From Splendidivirga corallicola (GTDB lineage: Bacteria; Bacteroidota; Bacteroidia; Cytophagales; Cyclobacteriaceae), in assembly GCA_030442035.1 (NCBI GenBank), contig JAUJEA010000006.1, forward strand, positions 62,001 to 126,000: 64,000 bases of DNA, in the 5' to 3' direction. This document shows, piece after piece, positions 54,404-63,242 of this stretch. A program made the translations under genes and the position numbers. A model generated the notes under the pieces. That model saw nothing but the letters and a program-made list of their open reading frames with translations. It was not told the DNA's origin and ran no database searches. How positions within the stretch are numbered: the stretch's first letter is position 1; every line of letters starts with the position of its first letter.

Positions 54404-57127
54404 TTATTTTTTTGGTAAAACAATGGTAAACACTGAGCCTTTTCCCTGTTCGCTCTGAACACTTATTTGGCCTTCATGCATGTCCAGGAACTGTTTGACA
54501 ATACTTAAACCAAGACCTGTGCCTTGAATGTTATCCACATTCTTTGCTCGATAGAAAGAATCGAACAAACTAACACGCTCCTCTTTTGGAATGCCGATGC
54601 CCTGATCAGTGAATGCCAATTCGATGGTATCCTCATTATAATTCAATTGTAAACCCGGATTTCCGGCTCCCTTTGAATACTTAAAACTGTTTGAAAGTAG
54701 ATTGACTATGATATGACTGAACAACCTTGGATCCAGATAAACATCGTATTTATTTCCTTTTATTGAAAAATCAGCAGTTCTGCCATCAGGTTGATTACTG
54801 AACGATTGTTTGATTATCTCACCGCATAATTCCTCAAGATCCGTATATGCGGGCTCATATAAGACTTTCCCTTCATCAATTCTCCCAAGCGTAAGGACAT
54901 CATTCATCAGTTCTGTCAATCTGTTGATTTCGGAACTCATACGTTTGAAATTTTTGCCTAGTCTGCTTACTAATTCTTCATCGATATTGTTTAAATGAAA
55001 CTCGAGCAATTCCAGATTCGCCTGAATGGTAGTCAAAGGTGTTCTGAATTCATGAGAAGTCATTGAAACAAACCTGGATTTCAGCTCATTAAGTTCTTTT
55101 TCCTTTTTAAGGGCTTTTTTAATTTCTGTTTCATATTTCTTTCTGTCAGTTATATCGAGATGAATACCAATCGACCCGGTAACTTTGCCACTCTCATCAT
55201 ACAATGGGGCTCCGCTGATCAATAACCACTTTAGGCTACCATCTTTCATCCTTATTTGGACTTCATAAGCGCTGTATTTTCCCTTTGCCCTTTCTCTTGA
55301 TTCCTGCTTCATTTTAGGGGTAAACTTGGGAACTAAGAGAAGTTCTGTAGCATTCTTTCCTGACAGTTCTTCAATGGAATATCCAGTCATTTGACTAAAA
55401 GCATTGTTAGCATATTTTATTTCATCTTTCAGATCAACTTCTAAAAGTCCCAGCTTCATATTTTCAATGATCCCTCTATATTTTTCCTCACTGGCTTTCA
55501 AGCGTCCTACTGCTTTAACTCTGTCAGTGATATCTCTTGCAAATGCCGTGAAACCTTTAATTTCACCATCTTCCAAGATCATTTGTACTTTTTGTCCTAT
55601 CCATAGTTCCTTTCCTTGCTTTGTCACAATAGGAAGTTCCAGATAGGTATCTTTAGTCTTCGATTTGATTTGTTGCTCGTAGTGATTGGTCACCTTCCTA
55701 ACATAATCAGGCCTTGTGAATTCTGAAAAATGCTGGCCAACCAATTCTTTATCCTCACAGTCCATGATCCGGGCAGCCAATGGATTGACATAGGTACAAT
55801 AACCATTAGCATCTGCTTTATAAATAAGATCGCTAGCCGTCTCCACCAAAAGTCTGTACCGTGCCTCGCTGGCTTTTATTACTTCCTTGTCTCTCTTTTG
55901 TTCCGTAATATCCCGAATGAAAGCACTAAATTGTATGTCTCCTCCGGTATGAATGGGAACAACACTTAATTCAACAGGAAATAGCTCCTTATCTTTTTTT
56001 ATTGCTGATATTTCAATTCTTTTGTTAAGGACCGGCCCCTCCCCTGTTCTTAAATAATGTTTCATACCCCTCTCATGCATCTCCCTCATTTCCTCCGGAA
56101 TAATCAGTTCACTTAATTTTTTACCAGAGGCTTCCTTTCTCGACCAACCAAATATATTCACCGCCTGGTTGTTCCAATCTGTGACGATACCCTCTTTATC
56201 AATTGTAATAACAGCATCTAAAGCATTGTCGATAATCAATCTTGTTTTGGCCTCGCTGTCTTTTGCAGCACTTTCTGCCAGCTTTCTATGCGTAATGTCC
56301 CGCGCATAGACATTAATATAATTTGCTTCATGAATCCTGACCAATTCAAAGGCATAGTATTTATTTTCTATAATCAATTCAAATTCCTGAACATGCTTTC
56401 GTCCTTTTCTTATTTTCGTTTTAATGTAATGGATCAACTTGGCAGAGACTCTGGCACCCAATTCAATCCCTAATGTTTTAAATAACTTAAGAGCGGATTT
56501 ATTTCCATACTGAAATGTCCCAAACGTTGAAAATCTTGCCACAGCATTGGGGTTTTCCTCCGGAAACAAAGCAATGTTTTTTATCTGCTTTTCCTTTTTC
56601 TTCCGCTCGGCTATTTCATATTTCAGGTTGTTGTGTGCCATACAACCTTCTATGGAACATTTGAATTTTTTAAATACAGGCAAAAGTTCCTTAAGGTCTA
56701 AACAATCAAGATGATCTGAAATCTGGAGTACCACAAAACCAATGTTATCTAATCTGAAAAGGACATATTCACAACTTGTCAAGGGCAAGTCTCCATGGTG
56801 AGTTAGTTGATCAATGGAATTTATCTGAATAACTTTTTCATCACCAAATAATAGCTGGGTACTTTCAAGATGAACCAACTCCTTCAGATGATTTATTTTT
56901 TTTGGAATAGCCAAAAATTGGGTGAATCCTGTCATCCTATCATTTCTGGTGATCATACTTTTCTGCAACCATATGGAACCATGGCTAAGGTTTCCTATGC
57001 GCATGAGTGCCTTAAGAAAATTCCTGCAATTCGATTTGAGGTCCAATGATTGGCCAACGGACAAGGAGAGCTCATACAGTGCTCTCATATTGCTAAGTGC
57101 GGTATGTTGTTGATTAAGCATCTTCAT
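54404..57127 (-). CDS. Multi-PAS sensor histidine kinase
   Basis: The 907-residue soluble kinase has an N-terminal GAF-like region (about 8-165), a coiled coil, then four PAS domains (about 190-280, 290-410, 415-535, 540-660), the last three with PAC phrases such as GFTAFARDITDR. The HisKA H-box is SMTSHEFRTPLTT (His near 690) and the ATPase ends the chain (LLSNSFKYSKGAG, DQGIGI, GTGLGLSIVKQFL). Its start overlaps the 3' end of the FIST gene by 14 bp, implying translational coupling. With the FIST sensor it is likely the signal-integrating kinase of the operon. Confidence 0.94.
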   Translation of the reverse strand: MKMLNQQHTALSNMRALYELSLSVGQSLDLKSNCRNFLKALMRIGNLSHGSIWLQKSMITRNDRMTGFTQFLAIPKKINHLKELVHLESTQLLFGDEKVIQINSIDQLTHHGDLPLTSCEYVLFRLDNIGFVVLQISDHLDCLDLKELLPVFKKFKCSIEGCMAHNNLKYEIAERKKKEKQIKNIALFPEENPNAVARFSTFGTFQYGNKSALKLFKTLGIELGARVSAKLIHYIKTKIRKGRKHVQEFELIIENKYYAFELVRIHEANYINVYARDITHRKLAESAAKDSEAKTRLIIDNALDAVITIDKEGIVTDWNNQAVNIFGWSRKEASGKKLSELIIPEEMREMHERGMKHYLRTGEGPVLNKRIEISAIKKDKELFPVELSVVPIHTGGDIQFSAFIRDITEQKRDKEVIKASEARYRLLVETASDLIYKADANGYCTYVNPLAARIMDCEDKELVGQHFSEFTRPDYVRKVTNHYEQQIKSKTKDTYLELPIVTKQGKELWIGQKVQMILEDGEIKGFTAFARDITDRVKAVGRLKASEEKYRGIIENMKLGLLEVDLKDEIKYANNAFSQMTGYSIEELSGKNATELLLVPKFTPKMKQESRERAKGKYSAYEVQIRMKDGSLKWLLISGAPLYDESGKVTGSIGIHLDITDRKKYETEIKKALKKEKELNELKSRFVSMTSHEFRTPLTTIQANLELLEFHLNNIDEELVSRLGKNFKRMSSEINRLTELMNDVLTLGRIDEGKVLYEPAYTDLEELCGEIIKQSFSNQPDGRTADFSIKGNKYDVYLDPRLFSHIIVNLLSNSFKYSKGAGNPGLQLNYNEDTIELAFTDQGIGIPKEERVSLFDSFYRAKNVDNIQGTGLGLSIVKQFLDMHEGQISVQSEQGKGSVFTIVLPKK

Positions 57128-58157
57128 AAAAACTTCCTACTAGTATCTTCCCATTGAACAATGTTAGTTTACCTTCTTGACACGAAGTGATTTCTCCAAT
57201 ACTCAAAATACCCTCCACGGATGCTGATGACTCACTTTTCCTTAATTGTACGTCAACCATTTGAAGCTCTTCATCAAATCGCTCATTGAGGAAAAGTACT
57301 CTTGAAACACTATCAATGACCAGGTAATCAACCGGTGGCTGATCTCCTTTCTTTAAACTTTCCATCGCTGCGTGTTTGGCCCCATCAATAAGTAAAAGTT
57401 CTGCCTCTGATTGGTTGGTTGGTTTCGATTCCAAATCCTTATCTGCAATGTCATAAGGCAAATGAACACAGGTGTCATATTCAAGAACTTCTTTGTTTTC
57501 TATAGTCGTTTCGTGACCACAATTTGAAGTGGTTTTGGTGGAGATCATAGGCCCCTTCAATTCCGGCAAACCATGTCCAACGCCAAGTGCAACATTCCTG
57601 TTGATAAATCCAACAATCGCGGCGTTTTGCAAAAGCCCCTCATTTGAAAAAATGCATGGTTGCCGTACCGTCAATGATCCGGCCCCTCCACCAAAATAAT
57701 CCACTTCGCCACCAAGTTCGCTACATAGTTTTGCAAGAAAACCAGCAACATTTGGTGTCTGACCGTCGATCAACACGATCGCAGTATTTCTTTGCTGTCC
57801 ACTCTTGTTTAGTATTTTTCGCAATGCTGGTATTTCCTGATTATCCTTGTCTATATCCCGGATCAGAAAAGGTGAAAACAACACGGGCAATACTTTAAAA
57901 ATTAACCCTTTATCTAATTTCTCATTATTGTAGATGAGTCCAGGAAAAACACCTCCAAAAAACTGAATACCTTCTTTGTTGAATTCTTTGATCAAAGCCA
58001 GCAAATCTATCTGGCTATTCTCAGCAACAAGGATCATTACTACCTGCTGATCAGAAATAATATTTGATCTGATGGCCTTGTAAATATCTTTTGTATGCGT
58101 TAAATCCAAATACATAAACTCAGTGCGTTTACCCTTTATCCCATGGTCTAAAGGCAT
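57114..58157 (-). CDS. FIST-domain sensory protein
   Basis: The 347-residue protein (start chosen at MPLDHGIKG; the frame remains open to 58247) has the FIST N-terminal domain: AIRSNIISDQQVVMILV, FFGGVFPGLIYNN, AIVLIDGQTPNVAGFLAKL and VDYFGGGAGSL. A FIST C-terminal domain follows (DLESKPTNQSEAELLLIDGA and the final VEGILSIGEITSCQEGKLTLFNGK in parts). FIST proteins are proposed to sense small ligands such as amino acids and feed signals to kinases. Position directly upstream of, and overlapping with, the PAS kinase supports that role here. No signal peptide. Confidence 0.87.
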   Translation of the reverse strand: MPLDHGIKGKRTEFMYLDLTHTKDIYKAIRSNIISDQQVVMILVAENSQIDLLALIKEFNKEGIQFFGGVFPGLIYNNEKLDKGLIFKVLPVLFSPFLIRDIDKDNQEIPALRKILNKSGQQRNTAIVLIDGQTPNVAGFLAKLCSELGGEVDYFGGGAGSLTVRQPCIFSNEGLLQNAAIVGFINRNVALGVGHGLPELKGPMISTKTTSNCGHETTIENKEVLEYDTCVHLPYDIADKDLESKPTNQSEAELLLIDGAKHAAMESLKKGDQPPVDYLVIDSVSRVLFLNERFDEELQMVDVQLRKSESSASVEGILSIGEITSCQEGKLTLFNGKILVGSFYEDA

Positions 58158-58740
58158 TGTAACTGAGCTCTTCGACAAGTGGTGAGAATCAATCGACGAC
58201 CGGCAATTTATTATAGAAATGCTGATCTTAATTAAAATAATTACCAAGGTATTGAGGTGTTAAAGTTGAAAAGAATAAGGAGGGTATTTCGGACAAATGT
58301 GATCAGAAAACTAACATTTCTTCCCTTGCCAGGTTCAGTATTGAAAATTTCCAGTCCAATGATCGGCAAGCAAAAGTCGCTTGGCCAATAGCGTCCTACC
58401 TTGTAATGGAAAAGATTGCTTTTCAATTATCGAAGAAATACAAAGATCCAACCTGAAATATTGATCAGTTATCGAATGATTGAATCAGCGGCGGGGGAAA
58501 CAGAGTAAATTAGCGTAAGACATTCATAATAATTGATAAATAAATGGATATGTCGGTTTAAAACGATTACAGTTTCATTACATGGTTTACACGACCTAAC
58601 CTTCGTTATGCACCATCACGCTTTCTTTTTCTTCATTGATCTTCCCATAGATCATAGGGCATAACGGAGGTTTTTCCTTTAACATAAAACCTCCGGGATA
58701 CACCATAAAAACTTTCAATTACACTAAACAAAAAACCTTC
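58158..58740. other. Promoter-containing intergenic region upstream of the FIST operon
   Basis: The minus-strand extension of the FIST frame covers 58158-58247 but looks non-coding. Beyond it lies AT-rich sequence, including an AAGGTATTGAGGTGTTAAAGT-like stretch (near 58247) related to the dispersed GTGTTGAGGTGTT repeats. No additional gene is visible. Confidence 0.45.
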
Positions 58741-58881
58741 GTCATCTGGAATTTCTTGAGTGAGCGAAAGAAATATACGGAATCCCCAACTCAATGAGGT
58801 GCAGGTGGAATACCCGAACATGACTGTTTGAAGTTCTAATCGGGAGATCCCTGATCTTCGCTGCGCTCTGTCAGGGATGAC
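58741..58881 (-). repeat. MITE-like dispersed repeat, copy 2
   Basis: About 141 bp, the reverse-orientation counterpart of 39702-39844, with matching terminal inverted repeats and the internal ATCCCTGA/TCAGGGAT hairpin. Translation of one frame gives the phrase YYVIPDRAQRRSGI, a tell-tale of such repeats rather than a gene. The remaining gap to 59129 contains a degenerate CCTGATACCTGAAACC-type repeat (near 58970-59045) also found near 2640 and 8701. Confidence 0.75.
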
Positions 58882-59129
58882 GTAGTACTTATGATTCTGA
58901 TTTATAATATGTCCGGATAAAAACTTTGGAGCCATCACAAAATCTGCTAACCTTTAAATAATATTTCCAGCAATCAGGTATTAGGTTTCAGCTATCAGTA
59001 TTGCCATAGGACTTGCCTATAAAGACTAAAACCTGATAACGAAGACCTCAAAGGCTTAATTCTGACTCAAAGTATTTTCAACCAATTTGCAGGTCCTATG
59101 GTCTTCACTTTACTCAAAAACTCAATCCA

Positions 59130-61568
59130 TTAATAAAAAGTGACCTCGCATTCAGGATTGGCCATCTTAAACTTCTCAACCTTACGGGCGGACAATCTGG
59201 TATTATAGCAAATGAGGGTTTTAAGATTGAAAAGCTTTTCAATTGCGGTGAGGCTACTGATTCCGGTATTGTGGCACTCTAATAACTCCAATTGCTCCAA
59301 CCCTGAGAGTCCTTTTAAGCTTCTTATTTGTGTTCCGGAGCATTTCAAAGTTTTAAGTTCTTTCAGCGCTCCGGCCGTACTCAAATCACTCAAAGGAGTA
59401 TTGGAGATATCCAGATATTTTAGCTTATGAAGATTTTTAAGTGGTTCTAAATCATCTATAGGGCCCTGTGCCAGGGTCAAAGTTTCCAGGTTCTTTAGCT
59501 CACTCAAAGGTTCAAGTCTTGTGATCCTGGAATTCGTGATTTTCAATTCTTTCAAGAAAACAAGTTTCCTTAATGGCATAAGATCGTCGATGCTTGAATT
59601 ACCGTTGATCTCCAGCTTTCTTAGGTTAAATACCTGATGGAGTTGTTCCGCATTGGGAGATCCGTTAAAATTCAGCTCTTTCTTAAAAATGTTCTCCCAC
59701 TCACCGGAAAGATTGAACCACCATGCTTCCAGTTCCTCCGACTTGTATATTACCAGGCAATTCGGGTGTGTTTCAATGAACAATTTCACATCTTCTTCTT
59801 CTACCTTGGTCAAATCACAATCTAACAATTCCAATGAGTTCAAATTAATCAAAGGATCAATATCACTGACTAAGGTGGCATTGATCTTAACGACTCTCAG
59901 TTTTCTCAAATTACTCAGGGCTTCCACTCCCGATATAGCTGTATTGGAACATTCCAATACTTCCAGGTTTTTAAGGTCTCTAAGGGGATCAAGATCATTA
60001 ACGGCCACATGACTCAAACGTAACTCCTTCAGATTATAAAATATCCTGAGGGGCTCAAGGCTGCTGATATATTGATTGTTAGATACATCTATTTGTTCCA
60101 ATTTGGACAAACTTGCCAATTCTTCCTTGGTAGGTACAGAACTTAAATCTTCGTAATTGGAAAAGATGTCTTTCCAATGCTTACGCAAACCCTGCCACCA
60201 GCTATTAAGATCTTCCGAGTGATAAACTACCAGAATGCCCGGATGAGAAGCCATAAATTCATTGGCATGCTCCTCAGATACTGAGCTATTGTCGCAGTAG
60301 ATCTTTTCCAGAGCACTCAGGTTTCCAAGTGCTTCGAGATTATTAATACCGGTGTTATTTGCTTGAACGATTTTTAAATAACCCAGATCTGATAAAGGGT
60401 CAAGCGCTCTTATATTGGTACTGCTGAAGTTAATGGTATGAAGGTTCTCGAAATTTTTCACAAACCCTAAATCTCCAATGGTAGATTTCGAAAGGTCCAG
60501 TGTTTCCAAACCGTTGAGGTCAATGATATCGTCTAAACTGCTTAATGCATTGCCTGAAATTTCCAGTTGCCTGATGGTAGACAGTTGTCCTATGGGTTCC
60601 AATGTTGAAATTTCCACATCATTTAAAGCCAAAGTTTCAAGCACCCTGAAATTCCGTAGTATTTCAACGTCTTTAATTAATGTGTTGTTCAATGATAGAT
60701 CTCTAATGTTGATCGCATATTTCAGAGGTTCCAAATCGCTGACAGCTGTATTGGAACAATCCAGTGTCTCCAATTTTGTTAAATTTCTCAAAGGAGCAAT
60801 ATCTGCAATTTTCGTATTGGAAATATTAAGTTCAAGAAGGTCTGTGAGTTCACTTAACGGTTCTAAGTTGGTAATGTATTGGTTATTCGAAATATCCAGG
60901 CTTTCTATGGTTGTCATCTTCTTAAGATCGCTCATCTCCGGATCACCAAGTAATTCAATCTCCCGTTTAAAAATGGCTCCCCATTCGTATGAAAGGTTTT
61001 GCCACCAATTAGTAAGCTCCTCCTCCCTGCTTAGTTTTGTGGTATAGATACTGACAATTTTCAGGTCCTGATTTTCTTCATCAAAATTGATCTCGATATA
61101 TCTTTTTTGGCTGTTATTCAATTCTTTGTCTTCAACGGTGGTTCCCTGAAGATTCCGGCTTAGGGTCACTTTAAAAAACAACCCGCCTGCCTCATTGACG
61201 TAGTGACTAATGTCTTCTACATTTAGCTCGAACTTAACATGCTTGAAGAAGAAATCTATATCCTTTAAATAAGCCTGCACATCCTTGTTTGTAACCACCT
61301 CTCTATTTTCATCCAGGTCATCTTCTACCTGCACTTTATCATCCTTAAAAGCCTTCAGGTAGCTTTGTGTAATGATCACTTCCTTTTCCTTAACCGGAGT
61401 ATCTTTATCTCCGATCGTATTCATTGCAAAGCCTAAGAAGGAAATGAGTTGTTGCACGCGTTGCTTATGTTCTTCCAATACTTCATTGGAAAGTGTATCT
61501 TGTGAAAGAACACGAGATGGCAAAATCAAAACAATAACAAATAGAACAAATAGGGGTAGTCGTCTCAT
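59130..61568 (-). CDS. Secreted leucine-rich-repeat protein with three WW-IF modules
   Basis: The 812-residue protein has a signal peptide (cut near LSQD, residue 22). Residues about 30-180 form an NTF2-like domain related to the products of 62530-63108 and probably 63243-63938. The rest is three modules starting at WW residues 188, 457 and 616. Each opens with WWxxLxxxWxxIF and continues with internalin-type 22-23-residue leucine-rich repeats (LEPLxxLxxLxxLxISNTxI). Each closes with a His- or Asn-Pro cap (EFMASHPGILVVYHSEDL, LFIETHPNCLVIYKSEEL, FKMANPECEVTFY). No membrane anchor or sorting tail is visible. A binding or scaffolding role at the envelope is inferred. Last gene of a four-gene run. 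Confidence 0.85.
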   Translation of the reverse strand: MRRLPLFVLFVIVLILPSRVLSQDTLSNEVLEEHKQRVQQLISFLGFAMNTIGDKDTPVKEKEVIITQSYLKAFKDDKVQVEDDLDENREVVTNKDVQAYLKDIDFFFKHVKFELNVEDISHYVNEAGGLFFKVTLSRNLQGTTVEDKELNNSQKRYIEINFDEENQDLKIVSIYTTKLSREEELTNWWQNLSYEWGAIFKREIELLGDPEMSDLKKMTTIESLDISNNQYITNLEPLSELTDLLELNISNTKIADIAPLRNLTKLETLDCSNTAVSDLEPLKYAINIRDLSLNNTLIKDVEILRNFRVLETLALNDVEISTLEPIGQLSTIRQLEISGNALSSLDDIIDLNGLETLDLSKSTIGDLGFVKNFENLHTINFSSTNIRALDPLSDLGYLKIVQANNTGINNLEALGNLSALEKIYCDNSSVSEEHANEFMASHPGILVVYHSEDLNSWWQGLRKHWKDIFSNYEDLSSVPTKEELASLSKLEQIDVSNNQYISSLEPLRIFYNLKELRLSHVAVNDLDPLRDLKNLEVLECSNTAISGVEALSNLRKLRVVKINATLVSDIDPLINLNSLELLDCDLTKVEEEDVKLFIETHPNCLVIYKSEELEAWWFNLSGEWENIFKKELNFNGSPNAEQLHQVFNLRKLEINGNSSIDDLMPLRKLVFLKELKITNSRITRLEPLSELKNLETLTLAQGPIDDLEPLKNLHKLKYLDISNTPLSDLSTAGALKELKTLKCSGTQIRSLKGLSGLEQLELLECHNTGISSLTAIEKLFNLKTLICYNTRLSARKVEKFKMANPECEVTFY

Positions 61569-61613
61569 AAATCTATAGGTACCTGATCAAATCATTGGAT
61601 GACTTATATTCAA

Positions 61614-62450
61614 TTACCGATTTTCAAAATAAATATATTTTCTCAACAGATCCTTTTCCTGTTCATTGGCTTTCACCAGGTTAGCAATGAGCCATCCGGT
61701 ATTATAACCGGACCGATTAAACTCTTTTAATTCAAAATACCAATTATCTGCCTGAAAAAAATGGAATGTCAGGTCCGTTACTGATTTAAACTCCAGGGAA
61801 GATCTTTTTATTTCAAATAAGAAAAGCGACAAATGATCAGGTCTAAAGTCATTTGCCGTATATTCCTCCACTTCCGATTTGTCGCTGAAGATTCTTTGAA
61901 GGTTCATAAAAGCAAGTTCGTGGCTGAGCGGGTGCAGGAATTTCTCCTTGTTTTCTTTTTCCTTTTCGAACAATTTCACAAAAGGTTCAAAATATACATT
62001 TTTAATAACCCATTTTGACCCTACTTTTTCCTCCTGCAATTCCATGAACAGTATGGCTGTCTCTTCCTTTCCATGATACAGGAATTTTGTTCTTACTTCT
62101 GCGAACCATTCTCCACCATGAAAATCGAGAAAGAAGGGACTAGCTCCATTTGTAACCTGTGCAATAAAACCATTCTTTGCATCAGCATTTATCTGACTTG
62201 TTTCGTTATCAAAAAGTACCTTTAAATACTTTCTACGAGTCTTTGGGTTTCTAAAATGTTTGGATCCTTTGTATATCCTGTTCCCTTTGAGATCTTCTTC
62301 ACTGTTGAATCTTCGAAAAAATTGGTTCACCTGCTTTGTAGCTGCATACAAAGCACTTTCATCACCCAGATAAGTACCGATTGTTTGCTGCCCCTTGCTA
62401 CTTATTACAAAACCAATCAACAGTAAGAAAACGCCTGTGAGTCTTTTCAT
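61614..62450 (-). CDS. Secreted protein of unknown function
   Basis: The 278-residue protein has a signal peptide (cut near SKGQQ, residue 21). I do not recognise a family. The pattern suggests two alpha+beta halves (about 30-150 and 170-278): a helix QVNQFFRRFNSEEDL followed by strands FFLDFHGGEWFAEVRTKF, ending VIKNVYFEPF, then a second similar run FLFEIKRSSLEFKSVTDLTF. An NTF2-like fold would fit but is not proven. It lies 45 bp upstream of the leucine-rich-repeat gene on the same strand. Confidence 0.75.
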   Translation of the reverse strand: MKRLTGVFLLLIGFVISSKGQQTIGTYLGDESALYAATKQVNQFFRRFNSEEDLKGNRIYKGSKHFRNPKTRRKYLKVLFDNETSQINADAKNGFIAQVTNGASPFFLDFHGGEWFAEVRTKFLYHGKEETAILFMELQEEKVGSKWVIKNVYFEPFVKLFEKEKENKEKFLHPLSHELAFMNLQRIFSDKSEVEEYTANDFRPDHLSLFLFEIKRSSLEFKSVTDLTFHFFQADNWYFELKEFNRSGYNTGWLIANLVKANEQEKDLLRKYIYFENR

Positions 62451-62464
62451 AGTAAAAGTGTTGG

Positions 62465-62528
62465 TGTGTTAAGGTGTTGAGGTGTTCATGACTCTTTCTG
62501 CACTTCAACACCTCAACACATCAACACA
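62465..62528. repeat. Intergenic inverted repeat of GTGTTGAGGTGTT type
   Basis: The 22-nt arms at 62465-62486 and 62507-62528 are complementary except for two positions, with a 20-nt loop. The hairpin starts directly after the stop codon of the 62530-63108 gene. It may act as a transcript stabiliser or partial terminator inside the gene run. The arm sequence belongs to the same low-complexity family as the blocks near 2775, 2930 and 8605. Confidence 0.7.
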
Positions 62529-62529
62529 G

Positions 62530-63108
62530 CTATGTTGTTGTTTCAGTAACTCTTATATCTCCTAGCAGAACATCCCAAAAGCCAATAATACGGCCTCCGA
62601 TTTGAGTTTCTTTTCGTTCCACATAGATTGTAATATCTTTTTTAGTGGTATCCATATATTTCAATCCATCATCCGATTCTCCCTGGAACCTTTGATATAT
62701 GGTAATAACACCAACATATTTACCATCAGGTTGTCTTTCCAGGTCACTGATGTATTGAATATTGAACCATTGAATGGTTACACGATCATAGTTGAGGGCC
62801 ATTAACCGTTCAAAATATTCTCTCACACCATAGTATTTTACATCTGGTCGGGACAGAGAAGATACACCCATTTGACTTCCATCTGCAAACAGTTCCAAAG
62901 CCCGTTCGATAACTCGATTCGCTTCCGAAAACTCGGTGTCTTTATTCCCAATAATACTAATGTATTTTCCCAGATCCTTTACTTTTTCCAAGGCTAATGA
63001 ATCAATGGCTTGCTTTCTTTCAGGGCTCACTTCGTCCTGAGCAAACAGATTAACTTGAATCGAAGAACTGAGTAATATGACAAATAATATTTTATATAAT
63101 GATTTCAT
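62530..63108 (-). CDS. Secreted NTF2-like protein of unknown function
   Basis: The 192-residue protein has a signal peptide (cut near LFAQD, residue 24). The mature part matches the N-terminal domain of the leucine-rich-repeat protein downstream in layout: helix KVKDLGKYISIIGNKDT (compare IGDKDT there), ALELFADG, GVREYFERL, then beta strands VTIQWFNIQYISD, YVGVITIYQRFQG and KDITIYVE. This order (helices then a curved sheet) suggests an NTF2-like cone fold. No catalytic residues are evident. Function unknown; it is probably a binding or assembly subunit. Confidence 0.75.
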   Translation of the reverse strand: MKSLYKILFVILLSSSIQVNLFAQDEVSPERKQAIDSLALEKVKDLGKYISIIGNKDTEFSEANRVIERALELFADGSQMGVSSLSRPDVKYYGVREYFERLMALNYDRVTIQWFNIQYISDLERQPDGKYVGVITIYQRFQGESDDGLKYMDTTKKDITIYVERKETQIGGRIIGFWDVLLGDIRVTETTT

Positions 63109-63242
63109 CTGATTATAAATAAGTGTTGAAATATTTATGTTTTAAGGTATTGAAATGGTGAAATTGTCGGTTTTCAATTCAAAACTTAAAACTCAAAATT
63201 CATAACTATTTTCTGTGTTTTATTTAGAATGTTCCTTTGCTT

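Noticed and set aside
58633-58938. Minus-strand open frame of 101 codons
   Set aside because: Most of it is the dispersed repeat copy 2; the phrase VIPDRAQRRSGI is a typical translation of such repeats, not of a protein family.
60478-61047. Plus-strand open frame of 189 codons inside the leucine-rich-repeat gene
   Set aside because: Ser/Leu-rich antisense shadow of repetitive coding sequence, with no signal or motif.
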